Shown: in pieces, positions 1 to 8,201 of the stretch
How positions within the stretch are numbered: position 1 is the first letter of the stretch
Layout: every line of letters starts with the position of its first letter
From: Bog-473 sp963809715
GTDB taxonomy: Bacteria > Actinomycetota > Acidimicrobiia > Acidimicrobiales > RAAP-2
NCBI GenBank assembly: GCA_963809715.1
Contig: CAWEKO010000002.1
Location: 1 to 64,000 of the forward strand
Length of the DNA stretch: 64,000 nt
Direction: 5' to 3'
The notes under the pieces: model-generated
Database searches by the model: none
The model's input: the letters and a program-made list of their open reading frames with translations, nothing else
Told to the model about the DNA's origin: nothing
Position numbers and translations under genes: made by a program

Positions 1-3
1 TCG

Positions 4-173
4 TGGAGGTGGCGGGAATCGAACCGACCGAGGCGCGAGTGCAAAAGTCGACGTCAGCGCCATTTGTGCGTTCTGACCAGGCGAAACACGGTATCCGGCA
101 CTTGCCACAATTGACCGTTAATGACCACAATTTCGTGTCTTTTCTGTGTTCTTGTGTCCTTTTCGTGTCGCGT
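4..173. repeat. 170-bp direct repeat, left copy (att-like)
   Basis: This matches 16154-16323 over 170 bases without gaps, with about 17 mismatches by eye. Its first 21 bases are identical to the 3' end of the ssrA (tmRNA) gene at 28075-28095, and bases 1-3 (tcg) also match the ssrA flank. The distal part (about 131-172) carries short direct repeats of the type gtgtctttt / gtgtcctttt, which resemble arm sites of a tyrosine recombinase. The reading as an attachment site of an ssrA-targeting island is an inference; no integrase is visible in the window. Confidence 0.75.
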
Positions 174-284
174 TGGGGGGCGTCGGCCGCCAACATTCGC
201 GGTACAACGACATCGCCGGATGGTGCCCGAATTCCGTTTTGAGATCACACGCCCCGACTAGAGGAGTGCCAGACTGCCGCGCGG

Positions 285-617
285 CTAAAGCACTGGCTCG
301 ACAATCAGATCGAGATACGCCGCACCGCTGTCAGGAACTCGCGGCTGACTCCAACACTCGACGGGGAACGAGATCATGACCAGGGAATACAGAAGCTGCA
401 TGAGGTTGACGACCTCGGGCGGCATGTCGTCGAAGGGAAATCTGTCGCAATAGGCGATCGCCTCTTCGCCACGAGCCATAGTGACGTCGTAGAACTCCTG
501 CATGTCGTCCATCGAACTTGCCAGTCGTTCCCTGTAGCGCGCCGCCTCGGTGGCCAGGCACCACCTGGAAGCAAAGCGCTCGAGGTCCGAGAACTCTTGG
601 GGCAACGCAGCGCCCAT
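285..617 (-). CDS. small conserved protein coupled to Rieske oxygenase
   Basis: This encodes 110 residues with no family I can name. Its ATG at 617 overlaps the TGA of the upstream Rieske gene by one base (TGATG), so the two are translationally coupled and probably work together. The protein is acidic and mostly helical, with a C-terminal stretch (about 75-110) containing FPVECW, QPRVPDSGAA and DLIVEPVL, and no metal-binding cysteine pair. It is too short and unlike the usual NTF2-fold beta subunit of ring-hydroxylating dioxygenases, so I call it an accessory protein of the oxygenase only by context. Confidence 0.7.
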   Translation of the reverse strand: MGAALPQEFSDLERFASRWCLATEAARYRERLASSMDDMQEFYDVTMARGEEAIAYCDRFPFDDMPPEVVNLMQLLYSLVMISFPVECWSQPRVPDSGAAYLDLIVEPVL

Positions 618-1882
618 CAGACCATCTCCTCGATTTCTTTGCGGTAGTCGTCCACCCATTCGCCGGTGACTTTGTGCAGGTGGCGGCAAAGCACCTCTTG
701 ATCGCAGAGGGGATAGGTGCTGATGGCGCGGGACTCGAGCATGCTCTGGGTCGCCTCAAGGGTGTTGGCATCTTGCAGCCCGTATTCCTTGAAGGTGGTG
801 GCCGCCATCTCGAGGGCCAGACGCTCGCGTGCCGTCGTGGGCGGAACGAAGTACAGCGTGCTCTCGAAGACGTGGCTGTTGTGGGAGGTTGGCCAGTAGT
901 GATAGGTGAGATACCAGCCAAGACTCCAGATGAGGATGACGAAATTCGGGAACATCTGGAGCGAGTCAAGGCCCCAGGGGTCACAGTTCGCCGGGTTGAG
1001 GCCAGGAGGCATCTCACCGAGGTCGGGCGCATCCCAGGGCCCGAAGTTGCCGCTGCGCGTAAGCCCCTCGATCGGCTTGCGCATGTTCGCGGGCAGCTCG
1101 TAGAGGCGTATCCCCGCCGTGCTCACCAGTCGATGCGGTCCGTCGATCTGATAATGCGGCGCCTCGAAGCCGTTCTTGAGCGCAGGACCTGACCAGTCGG
1201 GCGGCGTCTGCTTCTGGTGCAGGACCGGTGCATGGTAAAACTCCTGGAAGGCGTCCATGTAGAGCTTCCAGTTACTCTTGATCTCGGCTCGATAGGTGAA
1301 GCGCTCGGTCATTTGGCCGAAGGGGTACCCGTCGAGGCCGGTTACCATTGGTCCGAGGAATTCGCGCAGCGGCTGGGCCGGCTCGTCGGCCAGGTTGACG
1401 AAGATAAAGCCTTCCCAGACGTCACAGTGGACCGGCACGAGCCCCGAGTCCAGCTTCTCGAGGTCGAAGAACTCGCCCTCTTGCTGGACGAAGGTCAACT
1501 GGCCGTCGAGCCCATAGCGCCACCCGTGGTACTTGCAGACGAACTGGCGGCAGACCCCACTCGTCTCCTCGCCCGGATAGTCGTTCCACACCAACTTGTT
1601 GCCGCGATGACGACAGACATTGTGGAACGCCCTGATATCCGAGGATCCGTCTCGCACCAGGACCACTGAGGTCCCGGCCACAGCGATCTCCTTGGTGAAG
1701 TAGCTGCCGTTGCGCGGCAGTTGCTCGACCCGCCCCACGTTCAGCCAGGCCCGCTTGAAGATCGCTTCACGCTCGAGTTCGTAGAAGTCCGGAGAGATCG
1801 AGTCCTCGTAGGACACCGGGTCGGTGCTCAGCCCGAAATGCTCAGTCCAGCTGCCCTCGGGTGGCTTGGGCCATCGCGTCAT
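617..1882 (-). CDS. Rieske non-heme iron oxygenase, alpha subunit
   Basis: This is a 421-residue ring-hydroxylating oxygenase alpha subunit. The Rieske [2Fe-2S] site is C90-x-H92 with C116-x2-H119. The catalytic mononuclear iron site begins with the FYHAPVLH motif (H217, H222). Length and layout fit the family, which hydroxylates aromatic or terpenoid rings with O2 and electrons from a reductase. No ferredoxin or reductase gene lies next to it, so electrons must come from elsewhere. It is the middle gene of an iclR - Rieske - small-protein run on the minus strand. The substrate cannot be read from the sequence. Confidence 0.9.
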   Translation of the reverse strand: MTRWPKPPEGSWTEHFGLSTDPVSYEDSISPDFYELEREAIFKRAWLNVGRVEQLPRNGSYFTKEIAVAGTSVVLVRDGSSDIRAFHNVCRHRGNKLVWNDYPGEETSGVCRQFVCKYHGWRYGLDGQLTFVQQEGEFFDLEKLDSGLVPVHCDVWEGFIFVNLADEPAQPLREFLGPMVTGLDGYPFGQMTERFTYRAEIKSNWKLYMDAFQEFYHAPVLHQKQTPPDWSGPALKNGFEAPHYQIDGPHRLVSTAGIRLYELPANMRKPIEGLTRSGNFGPWDAPDLGEMPPGLNPANCDPWGLDSLQMFPNFVILIWSLGWYLTYHYWPTSHNSHVFESTLYFVPPTTARERLALEMAATTFKEYGLQDANTLEATQSMLESRAISTYPLCDQEVLCRHLHKVTGEWVDDYRKEIEEMV

Positions 1883-1961
1883 CGATTACCTCTCTTGCTC
1901 GATATTCGGCCACCGAGTTTCAGCGTCGAAGGTCGTCGTCGTTTGACTCGTTGAGACCGAA

Positions 1962-2900
1962 TTACTTGGTCTCGACCTCGGTGGAAAGATCCACTGCTTG
2001 TTCGATTTCCGCTTTAGTGGGCACGCGTCCGCGCGCTCTTCGCGTCGCAATGGAGGCAGACTGCGAGACTCGGTGTCCGAGCTCGAGAACGCGGACAACA
2101 GGAACGGCTTCCTCTCCGGCCGTGACGCTGATGGAAAGAAGGACCCGACCGATCGGATCGAAGATCGGTGAGGCAACAGTCTTGAACCGGACTTCCTGGA
2201 GAGGATCGAGCTCGCCTGGTAGCAGTAAGAGCTCCTCAACATCTCTGAACGCCTCGGCGTAATGTCGTTCGGCCTCGTCGTTGGGCTCCTCGCGGAGCCG
2301 GGCGACAGCTTCAACAACGGTGGGGGCAGCAATCGCCGGCATCGGGACGCTGAATCCACGCTCTCGAATGTCGACGAGCACTCGCCGGTAGAAATCCATG
2401 AGGGGCGGACTCAACGATGCGCGTTCAAGCCATTGGGTCACAGCTGCCCCATCGTCCGTCCAGGCCATGAAAACTGCGCCCACCGGGGCAAGCAGGGGAG
2501 TGCGATCTCCGGGATACCCGAGAGCTGTCCCCAGGGGCTCAGGGCCCCTTCGGGCGAGCAAGATCACGTCGCGGCCAGCGAGAGCGGAGACGCACACCTC
2601 AGCGTCGAGTTCCTCGGCGAGCAGCTCAGCCTGGTCAATTGCGAAACCGATGGCGGGGTGCTGCTGGAGTGAGGCGAATCCGGTGGCGGCGAGCGCAGGA
2701 CCCAGCACGTAGGTGCGATGGACGGGATCCCGCGTCACGAACCCCGCGTCGCCAAGAACCGCCAACGTGGCGTGGGCTGAGGCGATATTCATCCCCAGCT
2801 GTTTGACGAGCTCTGTGATCGTGAACCCGCGCGAGGGGTGAGCGGTAAGAAACGAGACGATCAGCGCCGCTCGAGTCGCGGCTGGGGCAGGCCTGGCCAT
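1962..2900 (-). CDS. IclR-family transcriptional regulator
   Basis: This encodes 312 residues from the ATG at 2900 (MARPAPAATRAAL). An in-frame extension to 2948 would run through the divergent promoter and is rejected. The N-terminal winged helix (about residues 5-65) contains the GFTITELVKQLGMN turn-helix region, followed by an IclR-type effector domain. It is transcribed away from the SDR-sulfotransferase operon and toward the Rieske gene. The 55-bp gap at 2901-2955 holds an inverted repeat that is the natural operator. It probably controls both directions of the catabolic cluster in response to a small aromatic or acid effector, by family analogy. Confidence 0.88.
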   Translation of the reverse strand: MARPAPAATRAALIVSFLTAHPSRGFTITELVKQLGMNIASAHATLAVLGDAGFVTRDPVHRTYVLGPALAATGFASLQQHPAIGFAIDQAELLAEELDAEVCVSALAGRDVILLARRGPEPLGTALGYPGDRTPLLAPVGAVFMAWTDDGAAVTQWLERASLSPPLMDFYRRVLVDIRERGFSVPMPAIAAPTVVEAVARLREEPNDEAERHYAEAFRDVEELLLLPGELDPLQEVRFKTVASPIFDPIGRVLLSISVTAGEEAVPVVRVLELGHRVSQSASIATRRARGRVPTKAEIEQAVDLSTEVETK

Positions 2901-2955
2901 ATCTTCAGTATAAGCGCGCTTGAAGCAAATACAACATTGTGATAACAATATTGAA
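2901..2955. promoter_or_regulatory. divergent promoter/operator between iclR and the SDR operon
   Basis: This is an AT-rich 55-bp gap in GC-rich DNA. An imperfect inverted repeat at 2933-2952 has arms attgt / acaat with a gata spacer, extended by aa/tt. On the minus strand TATACT (2907-2912) sits 6 bases before the iclR ATG with TTGTAT 16 bases upstream, a plausible leaderless promoter. On the plus strand TATAAG lies at 2909-2914. A second pair, cttca (2903-2907) and tgaag (2921-2925), brackets the -10 region. The IclR-binding role is inferred. Confidence 0.5.
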
Positions 2956-3762
2956 GTGTTTAATTTAGGGGGTCGGGTGGTCCTGATCAGCGGGGGGAAC
3001 GCTGGGATCGGGCTCGGATTTGCTCAAGGGATCGCCCGCGCCGGTGGCGACGTCGTCGTTTGGGGTCGTCGGGCCGAGAAGAACGGCGAGGCCGCCAAGG
3101 TGCTCACGGAACTCGGTGCTCGCGTGCTGACGCAAGAAGTGGACGTCAGCGACGAGGACCGGGTGATCGAGGCCATGGCCGAGGCCGTGGCCGAGATGGG
3201 CAGGGTCGACGGGGTTATCGCGAATGCCGGAATGATGCGCAACGAGCGGAGCTTCCTCGACATGACCTCGGACCAGTGGCATGGCCTGCTGGCGGTCAAT
3301 CTCCACGGGGCGTATCTCACGGTTCGTGAGGGAGCCCGGCACATGAAGGCCCGGTACGACGCCGGCGACCCGGGTGGGTCACTGCTTTTCTGCGCCAGCT
3401 TGTCTGCCTTGACCGGCAGCCCTGGCATGCAGCACTACAACGCAGCCAAAGGCGGCCTCGTCGCCCTGTCGCGTGGGATCGCGGTCGAGGCCGGTCGCTA
3501 TGGCATCCGTTCAAATGTGGTCTGTCCTGGTCACACGGAGAGCGAAACGGTGCAGCTTCCAGATGACCATCCCGTAATGGCTCGAGTCCGCTCCTACAAC
3601 CCGATGGGTCGAATGGGCAGGGCCGATGAGTTCGAGGGCATCGGGGTGTACTTCATGAGCGATGAATCGCGGTTCCACACGGGCGACGTCGTGGTCATTG
3701 ACGGCGGTTGGTTGGCCAACGCGGGCAAGTCGGACATCTCGGAGCTACCCGCATGGCCATGA
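2956..3762 (+). CDS. short-chain dehydrogenase/reductase (SDR)
   Basis: This is a classical SDR of 268 residues that oxidises or reduces a hydroxyl/keto group with NAD(P). The cofactor motif GGNAGIG is at 13-19, NAG near 90, and the catalytic Y161-x3-K165 (YNAAK) has a preceding serine near 148-150. I chose GTG 2956 because translation then begins VFNLGGRVVLISG, where the family normally starts. A TTG at 2920 would place 12 residues inside the operator. It is the first gene of a coupled operon; its stop overlaps the sulfotransferase start (ATGA). Confidence 0.85.
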   Translation: MFNLGGRVVLISGGNAGIGLGFAQGIARAGGDVVVWGRRAEKNGEAAKVLTELGARVLTQEVDVSDEDRVIEAMAEAVAEMGRVDGVIANAGMMRNERSFLDMTSDQWHGLLAVNLHGAYLTVREGARHMKARYDAGDPGGSLLFCASLSALTGSPGMQHYNAAKGGLVALSRGIAVEAGRYGIRSNVVCPGHTESETVQLPDDHPVMARVRSYNPMGRMGRADEFEGIGVYFMSDESRFHTGDVVVIDGGWLANAGKSDISELPAWP

Positions 3763-5024
3763 AGACCATCCGGGTTGAAGGGCTGCGTGACAACGTTCGC
3801 CCCGCTGAAGAACGAGCCTGGCTCGATGGTGCGGAGCGGGACTCCCTGGACCTGAGTGTCGAAGCGGTGCTGGCGTCGGCTCGTGAGGACACCGGCCTGG
3901 ACCACTTCGGCGCCATTGATTTTACCGAGCGGTTGCAACTACTCCTGGCCGAGGTCGGAGCGGACGAGAATGTTTGGAAAGCACACAAGAAAATCTTTCG
4001 GGACCACTGCGTCAAAGCGGCTGCCAACCGACTCCTGATCGAGAACTATTGGACAGAGAACCCGGGTTCGCATGACGTCGCCATCGTCCGCCCAATCAAT
4101 GTCATCGCCCTCCCTCGCTCCGGGAGCACTCATCTCGAGAACCTGCTCGCAGCGGATCGCCGTCTGCGTCATCTGCCGGTCTATCTCGCCGCACAGCCGG
4201 CGCCGCGTCCCGGCGAACAGCCCGGACCCGAGGGTGCCGATCCTCGGTGGACCCGGGCCAACGAACGATGGCAACGACTGAGCGAGAACGCCGTCCTCGC
4301 CGTCATGCACGAGCAGTCGCCGGACCACGCGTGCGGCGAGAACGAACTGCAGGTTCCCGACTTCTCCAGCTATCAGTGGGAGTGGATGGCAAACGTTCCG
4401 AAGTTTCGGGACGACTACTTCAGTCACGATCAGACGCCGCACTACCTCTATATGCGGAGCGTACTCAGCCTGCTCGCTTGGCAGTTTCCGAGCGACAAGC
4501 GCTGGATGCTCAAGTCGAATCAGCACAGTGAGCAGTTGGGACCCCTGCTGAAGACGTACCCAGACGCAACGGTTGTCATGATCCATCGTGATCCAGCCGC
4601 GACGCTGCGCTCGCTCCTCACAATGCGCGGCATGTTGGTGAAAAGCAGTCAGAAAGAACCGGACATCGACAGTCACGTCGACTATTGGGTCGGACGCCTC
4701 GAGCTGATGCTTCGGAGCTATCTACGGGATCGGCATCTCGTGCCCGAAGGTCAGCTGGTCGAAGTCATGTTCAGCGAGATCGTGCAGGACGAGGTGAACA
4801 CGGCGAGCAGTGTCTTGGAACGTTCCGGTTTGCCGGTCACTGCTGAGTCCCTCGGGGATCTGGAGGACTACATGGCTATTAGCTCGCAGAACCGGAGCGC
4901 ACGGGTTGTCTACGACCTCGAAGGCGACTTCGGCCTGGACCCGAATGAATTGCGTGAACGCTTTTCCTTCTACATGGACGCGTTCGACATCCGGCCAGAG
5001 TTCGAAACCGGCCGAGCGACATGA
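3759..5024 (+). CDS. PAPS-dependent sulfotransferase (Sulfotransfer_3 type)
   Basis: This encodes about 421 residues and transfers a sulfuryl group from PAPS to a hydroxyl group. The 5'-phosphosulfate loop is PRSGSTHLENLL (about 119-130 from this start), and the 3'-phosphate-binding segment is MIHRDPAATLRSLL further on. The start at 3759 overlaps the SDR stop as ATGA; an ATG at 3753 (MAMKTIR) is equally readable. PAPS would be supplied by the cysD and cysN-cysC genes of the same island, and the next gene is a sulfatase-like hydrolase. The acceptor is unknown. The family also includes enzymes that activate carbon skeletons for elimination, so sulfation may be a catabolic activation step (inference). 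Confidence 0.85.
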   Translation: MKTIRVEGLRDNVRPAEERAWLDGAERDSLDLSVEAVLASAREDTGLDHFGAIDFTERLQLLLAEVGADENVWKAHKKIFRDHCVKAAANRLLIENYWTENPGSHDVAIVRPINVIALPRSGSTHLENLLAADRRLRHLPVYLAAQPAPRPGEQPGPEGADPRWTRANERWQRLSENAVLAVMHEQSPDHACGENELQVPDFSSYQWEWMANVPKFRDDYFSHDQTPHYLYMRSVLSLLAWQFPSDKRWMLKSNQHSEQLGPLLKTYPDATVVMIHRDPAATLRSLLTMRGMLVKSSQKEPDIDSHVDYWVGRLELMLRSYLRDRHLVPEGQLVEVMFSEIVQDEVNTASSVLERSGLPVTAESLGDLEDYMAISSQNRSARVVYDLEGDFGLDPNELRERFSFYMDAFDIRPEFETGRAT

Positions 5025-6247
5025 AACAGCCCCTCAACGCCCTAATCGTCAAGGAAGGGGAAGGCAAGCAGGACGCGGTTCGCCTCGGCGAAGGCATCTT
5101 CATGTCGAGGGGGATTTCGAACAGCTACTTGATCACCACAGATGAGGGTGATCTCCAGATCAATACCGGTATGTACTACGAGGCGTCAGCGATCAAGGAG
5201 CGGTTTTCAAGTGTGAGCAATGGTCCACTCCGAGTCATCGTCTTTACGCAGGGTCATCCGGACCACGTGGGGGGCTGGTCCCAGTTTGATGCGCCGGGTG
5301 TTGAGACCATCGTCCAGGAGAATCATGCTGAGGTACGTGAGTACTTCCGAAACCTTCAGTCCTGTTTCTCGCGCCGTTCGGGAAGGCTCTGGAGTCAAGA
5401 CATCGCGAACGTGGACCGCTCCTTTCAGCCACCTGAAGCAGTGCAGACGACAATCTTCTCGGATAGTCATCTCGTTGCAATCGGTGGACGTCGTTTCGAG
5501 TTTTACTCGACCCCCGGCGGTGAGACGACTGATTCGCACGTAGTCTGGCTTCCCGAGGAGAGAACGGTCTTCACGGGCAATCTTACTGGTCCCTTGTTCG
5601 GACACATCCCGAATCTCTACACATTGCGCGGCGACAAGATTCGAAGCGCGCGTACGTTCATTGAGTCAATCGACCGCGTCATCGGTCTCGGGCCCGAGGT
5701 ACTCGTGACGGGCCATGGAGAACCGATCCGTGGGAACGACGAGATCGTTGCTCGGCTTGCTCAGATTCGCGACGCCACCCAGTACATCCGGGACAGAACC
5801 TTTGAGGGAATGAACGCGGGCGTCGACCTGTGGACGCTGATGGGTTCGATTTCGCTCCCACCAGAGCTTGATATTCCCCAGGGTCACGGGAAGGTGCCGT
5901 GGCTCGTTCGTGCCATCTGGGAGGAGTACCTGGGGTGGTTCCGCTACGAATCCACCACCGAGCTCTATGACGTCCCTGTCGGCGCCATCGCCAGGGATCT
6001 CATCGATCTGGCTGGTGGCACCGCGCCCCTGCTTGAGCGCACCCAAGCCCACCTCGAGAGCGGGCGGCCACTGGAGGCGCTGCACCTGCTCGACATCGTC
6101 CTCACCGAGTCTCCGAATGACGCATTGGCCCTGAGCGAAAAGCGGACGGCTCTCGGACTTCTTCTCGAGCGTAGTGGTCGGGAGAACTTCAGCGAGGTGC
6201 GCTGGCTCGAAGCAGAGATCCGCGAGACCGAGGGGCTAGCGCAATGA
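5021..6247 (+). CDS. SdsA-like alkylsulfatase-family MBL-fold hydrolase
   Basis: This encodes 408 residues starting ATGA on the sulfotransferase stop. The N-terminal metallo-beta-lactamase fold carries TQGHPDH (77-82), TPGGETTDSHVVW and GHGEPI. The C-terminal part, from YLGWFRYESTTELY on, with LAGG and a helical ALHLLDIVL repeat, matches the dimerisation domain of SdsA/BDS1-type alkyl sulfatases. The family hydrolyses alkyl sulfate esters to alcohol and sulfate with two Zn ions. Here the first ligand of the usual HxHxDH is glutamine (Q77), so metal loading or chemistry may differ. Pairing with a sulfotransferase suggests it removes or processes the same sulfate ester. Confidence 0.8.
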   Translation: MKQPLNALIVKEGEGKQDAVRLGEGIFMSRGISNSYLITTDEGDLQINTGMYYEASAIKERFSSVSNGPLRVIVFTQGHPDHVGGWSQFDAPGVETIVQENHAEVREYFRNLQSCFSRRSGRLWSQDIANVDRSFQPPEAVQTTIFSDSHLVAIGGRRFEFYSTPGGETTDSHVVWLPEERTVFTGNLTGPLFGHIPNLYTLRGDKIRSARTFIESIDRVIGLGPEVLVTGHGEPIRGNDEIVARLAQIRDATQYIRDRTFEGMNAGVDLWTLMGSISLPPELDIPQGHGKVPWLVRAIWEEYLGWFRYESTTELYDVPVGAIARDLIDLAGGTAPLLERTQAHLESGRPLEALHLLDIVLTESPNDALALSEKRTALGLLLERSGRENFSEVRWLEAEIRETEGLAQ

Positions 6248-7050
6248 CCCACCCGCGCTTGGCTGTAAGCGAAATGTGCACCTACAAGTCCCCATTTTCG
6301 GACGAGCTGCAGCTTTGGGACGAACTCGACATCCGTCTGGTTGGGCTTCTTCTCATGAAGGTAGAGGTGCACGGGCGTGATCGTGCTCTGGGCGCGCTGC
6401 GAGACCGGTCGATGACGGCGACCACCATCATTACCCGCAATTTTGATCTCTCCGCTCCAGATTCTTGGGACGTCACGCGCGCAGACATCAACCGGGCCGT
6501 CGACCTAGCTGTCGAAGTGGGCGGCGTTCCCTATTTCACGCCTGGGCGGCGAGACGGCCGCACGTTTGATGAACTGATGGCTTCCCTGGCCGAGGCGGTT
6601 GCGCCGTGTGTGACTTTTGCCGAGGCAAAGGGAGTTCGTTTGGCCATCGAGCCTTCACTGAGGACAGACCAATCATTCGTTCACACCCTGAGAGACGCCA
6701 TTGACGTCGCCGATGCGGCCGGCATCGGACTCGTCGCTGACCTGGGGAACTGCTGGATGGAACGTGATGTCGAGGCGACGGTGCGACGCGCTGGACCGCG
6801 GATTGCGGCGGTGCAGTTTGCTGACGCGCTGTTCGGTACGACGGCGAAGCCATCACCAGGGGGCCGGGTCGTACCCGGCGACGGTGATCTGGACATCCAA
6901 GGATTCATTGAGGCCATCGTCGCCAGCGGCTATTCCGGTCCGTTTGAACTGGAGATGGTGGGACCAGCCATCGAGTCCGAAGGTCCGTGTGATGCCACCC
7001 GGCGCGCCGTTGGGAACGCTACAAAACTCCTGGAAAGGGTGCTGATATGA
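6244..7050 (+). CDS. xylose-isomerase-like TIM-barrel protein
   Basis: This encodes 268 residues coupled by ATGA to the upstream gene. It belongs to the AP-endonuclease-2 / sugar-phosphate-isomerase superfamily. Recognisable elements are LAIEPSLR (strand 5, metal-ligand Glu), LVADLGNCW (strand 6, Asp), AAVQFAD (strand 7), PGDGDLDIQGFIEAI and the final FELEMVGP (Glu). These acidic residues normally bind a divalent metal for isomerase, epimerase or lyase chemistry on a small hydroxy acid or sugar. The exact reaction is not predictable, but its place between hydrolase and dehydrogenase fits a central catabolic step. Confidence 0.75.
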   Translation: MTHPRLAVSEMCTYKSPFSDELQLWDELDIRLVGLLLMKVEVHGRDRALGALRDRSMTATTIITRNFDLSAPDSWDVTRADINRAVDLAVEVGGVPYFTPGRRDGRTFDELMASLAEAVAPCVTFAEAKGVRLAIEPSLRTDQSFVHTLRDAIDVADAAGIGLVADLGNCWMERDVEATVRRAGPRIAAVQFADALFGTTAKPSPGGRVVPGDGDLDIQGFIEAIVASGYSGPFELEMVGPAIESEGPCDATRRAVGNATKLLERVLI

Positions 7051-8084
7051 GTCGTGCTGTCGTGTTCAACGGAGACGAAACCTGGGAGATGCGCGACTTC
7101 CCAGTACCCGATCCGAAGCCAGGCGGTGCTGTGATGCGTGTCGAGGCCACCGGCATCTGCCACAGTGACGTCGATCACTTCCGTGGCCACGTCCACACCT
7201 CTTGGGGTGGTGCTTTCCCGTCCATCCCAGGCCACGAGATCGTCGGCCGGATTGAGAAGATCGATGCGGTGATTGCTGGGGAGTGGGGCGTCGCAGAAGG
7301 CGACCGCGTCGCAGTTCGAGAGCTGGTGATCACGCCAGACGGCTACCGAATCTATGGACACGACTTTGGTATCGCCGAGGGCTCAGGTCTCTACGGAGGG
7401 TTCGCGGAGCATCTCGAACTCCTTCCGGGATCCTCCGTGTATCGCTTGCGCGAAGACCTCTCCGCCGCAGAGCTCACCGTGTTCGAGCCTCTGAGCTGCG
7501 CCATCACCTGGGTCGACCCGGTGAAGGACGGAGACGTGGTGGTCATCGAGGGTCCCGGCCATATGGGCATGGCCTGCATTGTCGCCGCTCGGGCCGCGGG
7601 AGCGGACGGCATCATCGTTACCGGGACCTCTGGGGACCGATTCAGGCTCGAGCGCGCGCTGGCAATCGGGGCAGACCACGTCGTCGACGTCGACGCCGAG
7701 GATCCAGTCGAGAGCATCCGGAAAATCACCGACGGGCAGGGTGCCGACGTGGTCATCGACGCCGCTTCGGGAAGTCCGGTCACCGTCAATCTGGCAATGG
7801 AACTGGTTCGCAAGGGCGGCCACGTGGTCGTTGCTGGAATGAAGGACCGCCCGCTCGAGGGGTTTCACAGCGATTGGATCCCAACTCGGCGGATCACCCT
7901 TCACCCCGGCGCTGGGCTCGACACGGAGCGAGCCGTGGCTTTACTGAATCACGGGGATGTTCCCACTGCCGACCTACTCGGGGATGCCTTTCCACTCGAA
8001 CAATTTGAGGAAGCGTTCGCGTTGCTCACGCACCGGACGGCCGAGCGAGATTCGGTCCGAGTTGCCTTGACGATGGGGTCATGA
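7047..8084 (+). CDS. zinc-type alcohol dehydrogenase (MDR family)
   Basis: This is a 345-residue medium-chain dehydrogenase coupled by ATGA to the previous gene. Catalytic zinc ligands are in GICHSD (C38) and PGHE (H62, E63). The Rossmann motif is GPGHMG near 171. The four-cysteine structural-zinc loop of classical ADHs is absent; that segment reads VRELVITPDGYRIYGHD instead, as in some threonine-dehydrogenase/sorbitol-dehydrogenase relatives. It should oxidise an alcohol with NAD(P). It is the last gene of the tightly coupled five-gene run and is followed by a strong hairpin. Confidence 0.88.
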   Translation: MSRAVVFNGDETWEMRDFPVPDPKPGGAVMRVEATGICHSDVDHFRGHVHTSWGGAFPSIPGHEIVGRIEKIDAVIAGEWGVAEGDRVAVRELVITPDGYRIYGHDFGIAEGSGLYGGFAEHLELLPGSSVYRLREDLSAAELTVFEPLSCAITWVDPVKDGDVVVIEGPGHMGMACIVAARAAGADGIIVTGTSGDRFRLERALAIGADHVVDVDAEDPVESIRKITDGQGADVVIDAASGSPVTVNLAMELVRKGGHVVVAGMKDRPLEGFHSDWIPTRRITLHPGAGLDTERAVALLNHGDVPTADLLGDAFPLEQFEEAFALLTHRTAERDSVRVALTMGS

Positions 8085-8110
8085 CCGTCAAGCAGCCGCG
8101 GTTCGGTGAT

Positions 8111-8150
8111 GTCGAAGGACACCGAAACGCGCAGAAACGGTTCCTTCGAC
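8111..8150 (+). terminator. strong hairpin after the five-gene operon
   Basis: Nine perfectly complementary bases (gtcgaagga at 8111-8119 with tccttcgac at 8142-8150) are extended inward by caccg/cggt, giving a long stem with one bulge. A T-run (gggctttttt) follows only about 20 bases later, so it is not a textbook intrinsic terminator. It could be a terminator, an RNA processing/stability element, or part of the leader of the gene at 8202. Confidence 0.5.
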
Positions 8151-8201
8151 CCCGCCGCGTAGTTCGGGCTTTTTTGTCGGGAACGAGGCGAAAGGCTCTC
8201 C

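Noticed and set aside
1..24. A tRNA gene, from the T-arm-like gggaatcgaac
   Set aside because: Only the acceptor/T-arm end is present; no anticodon arm follows. The same holds at 16154. Both are copies of the ssrA 3' end.
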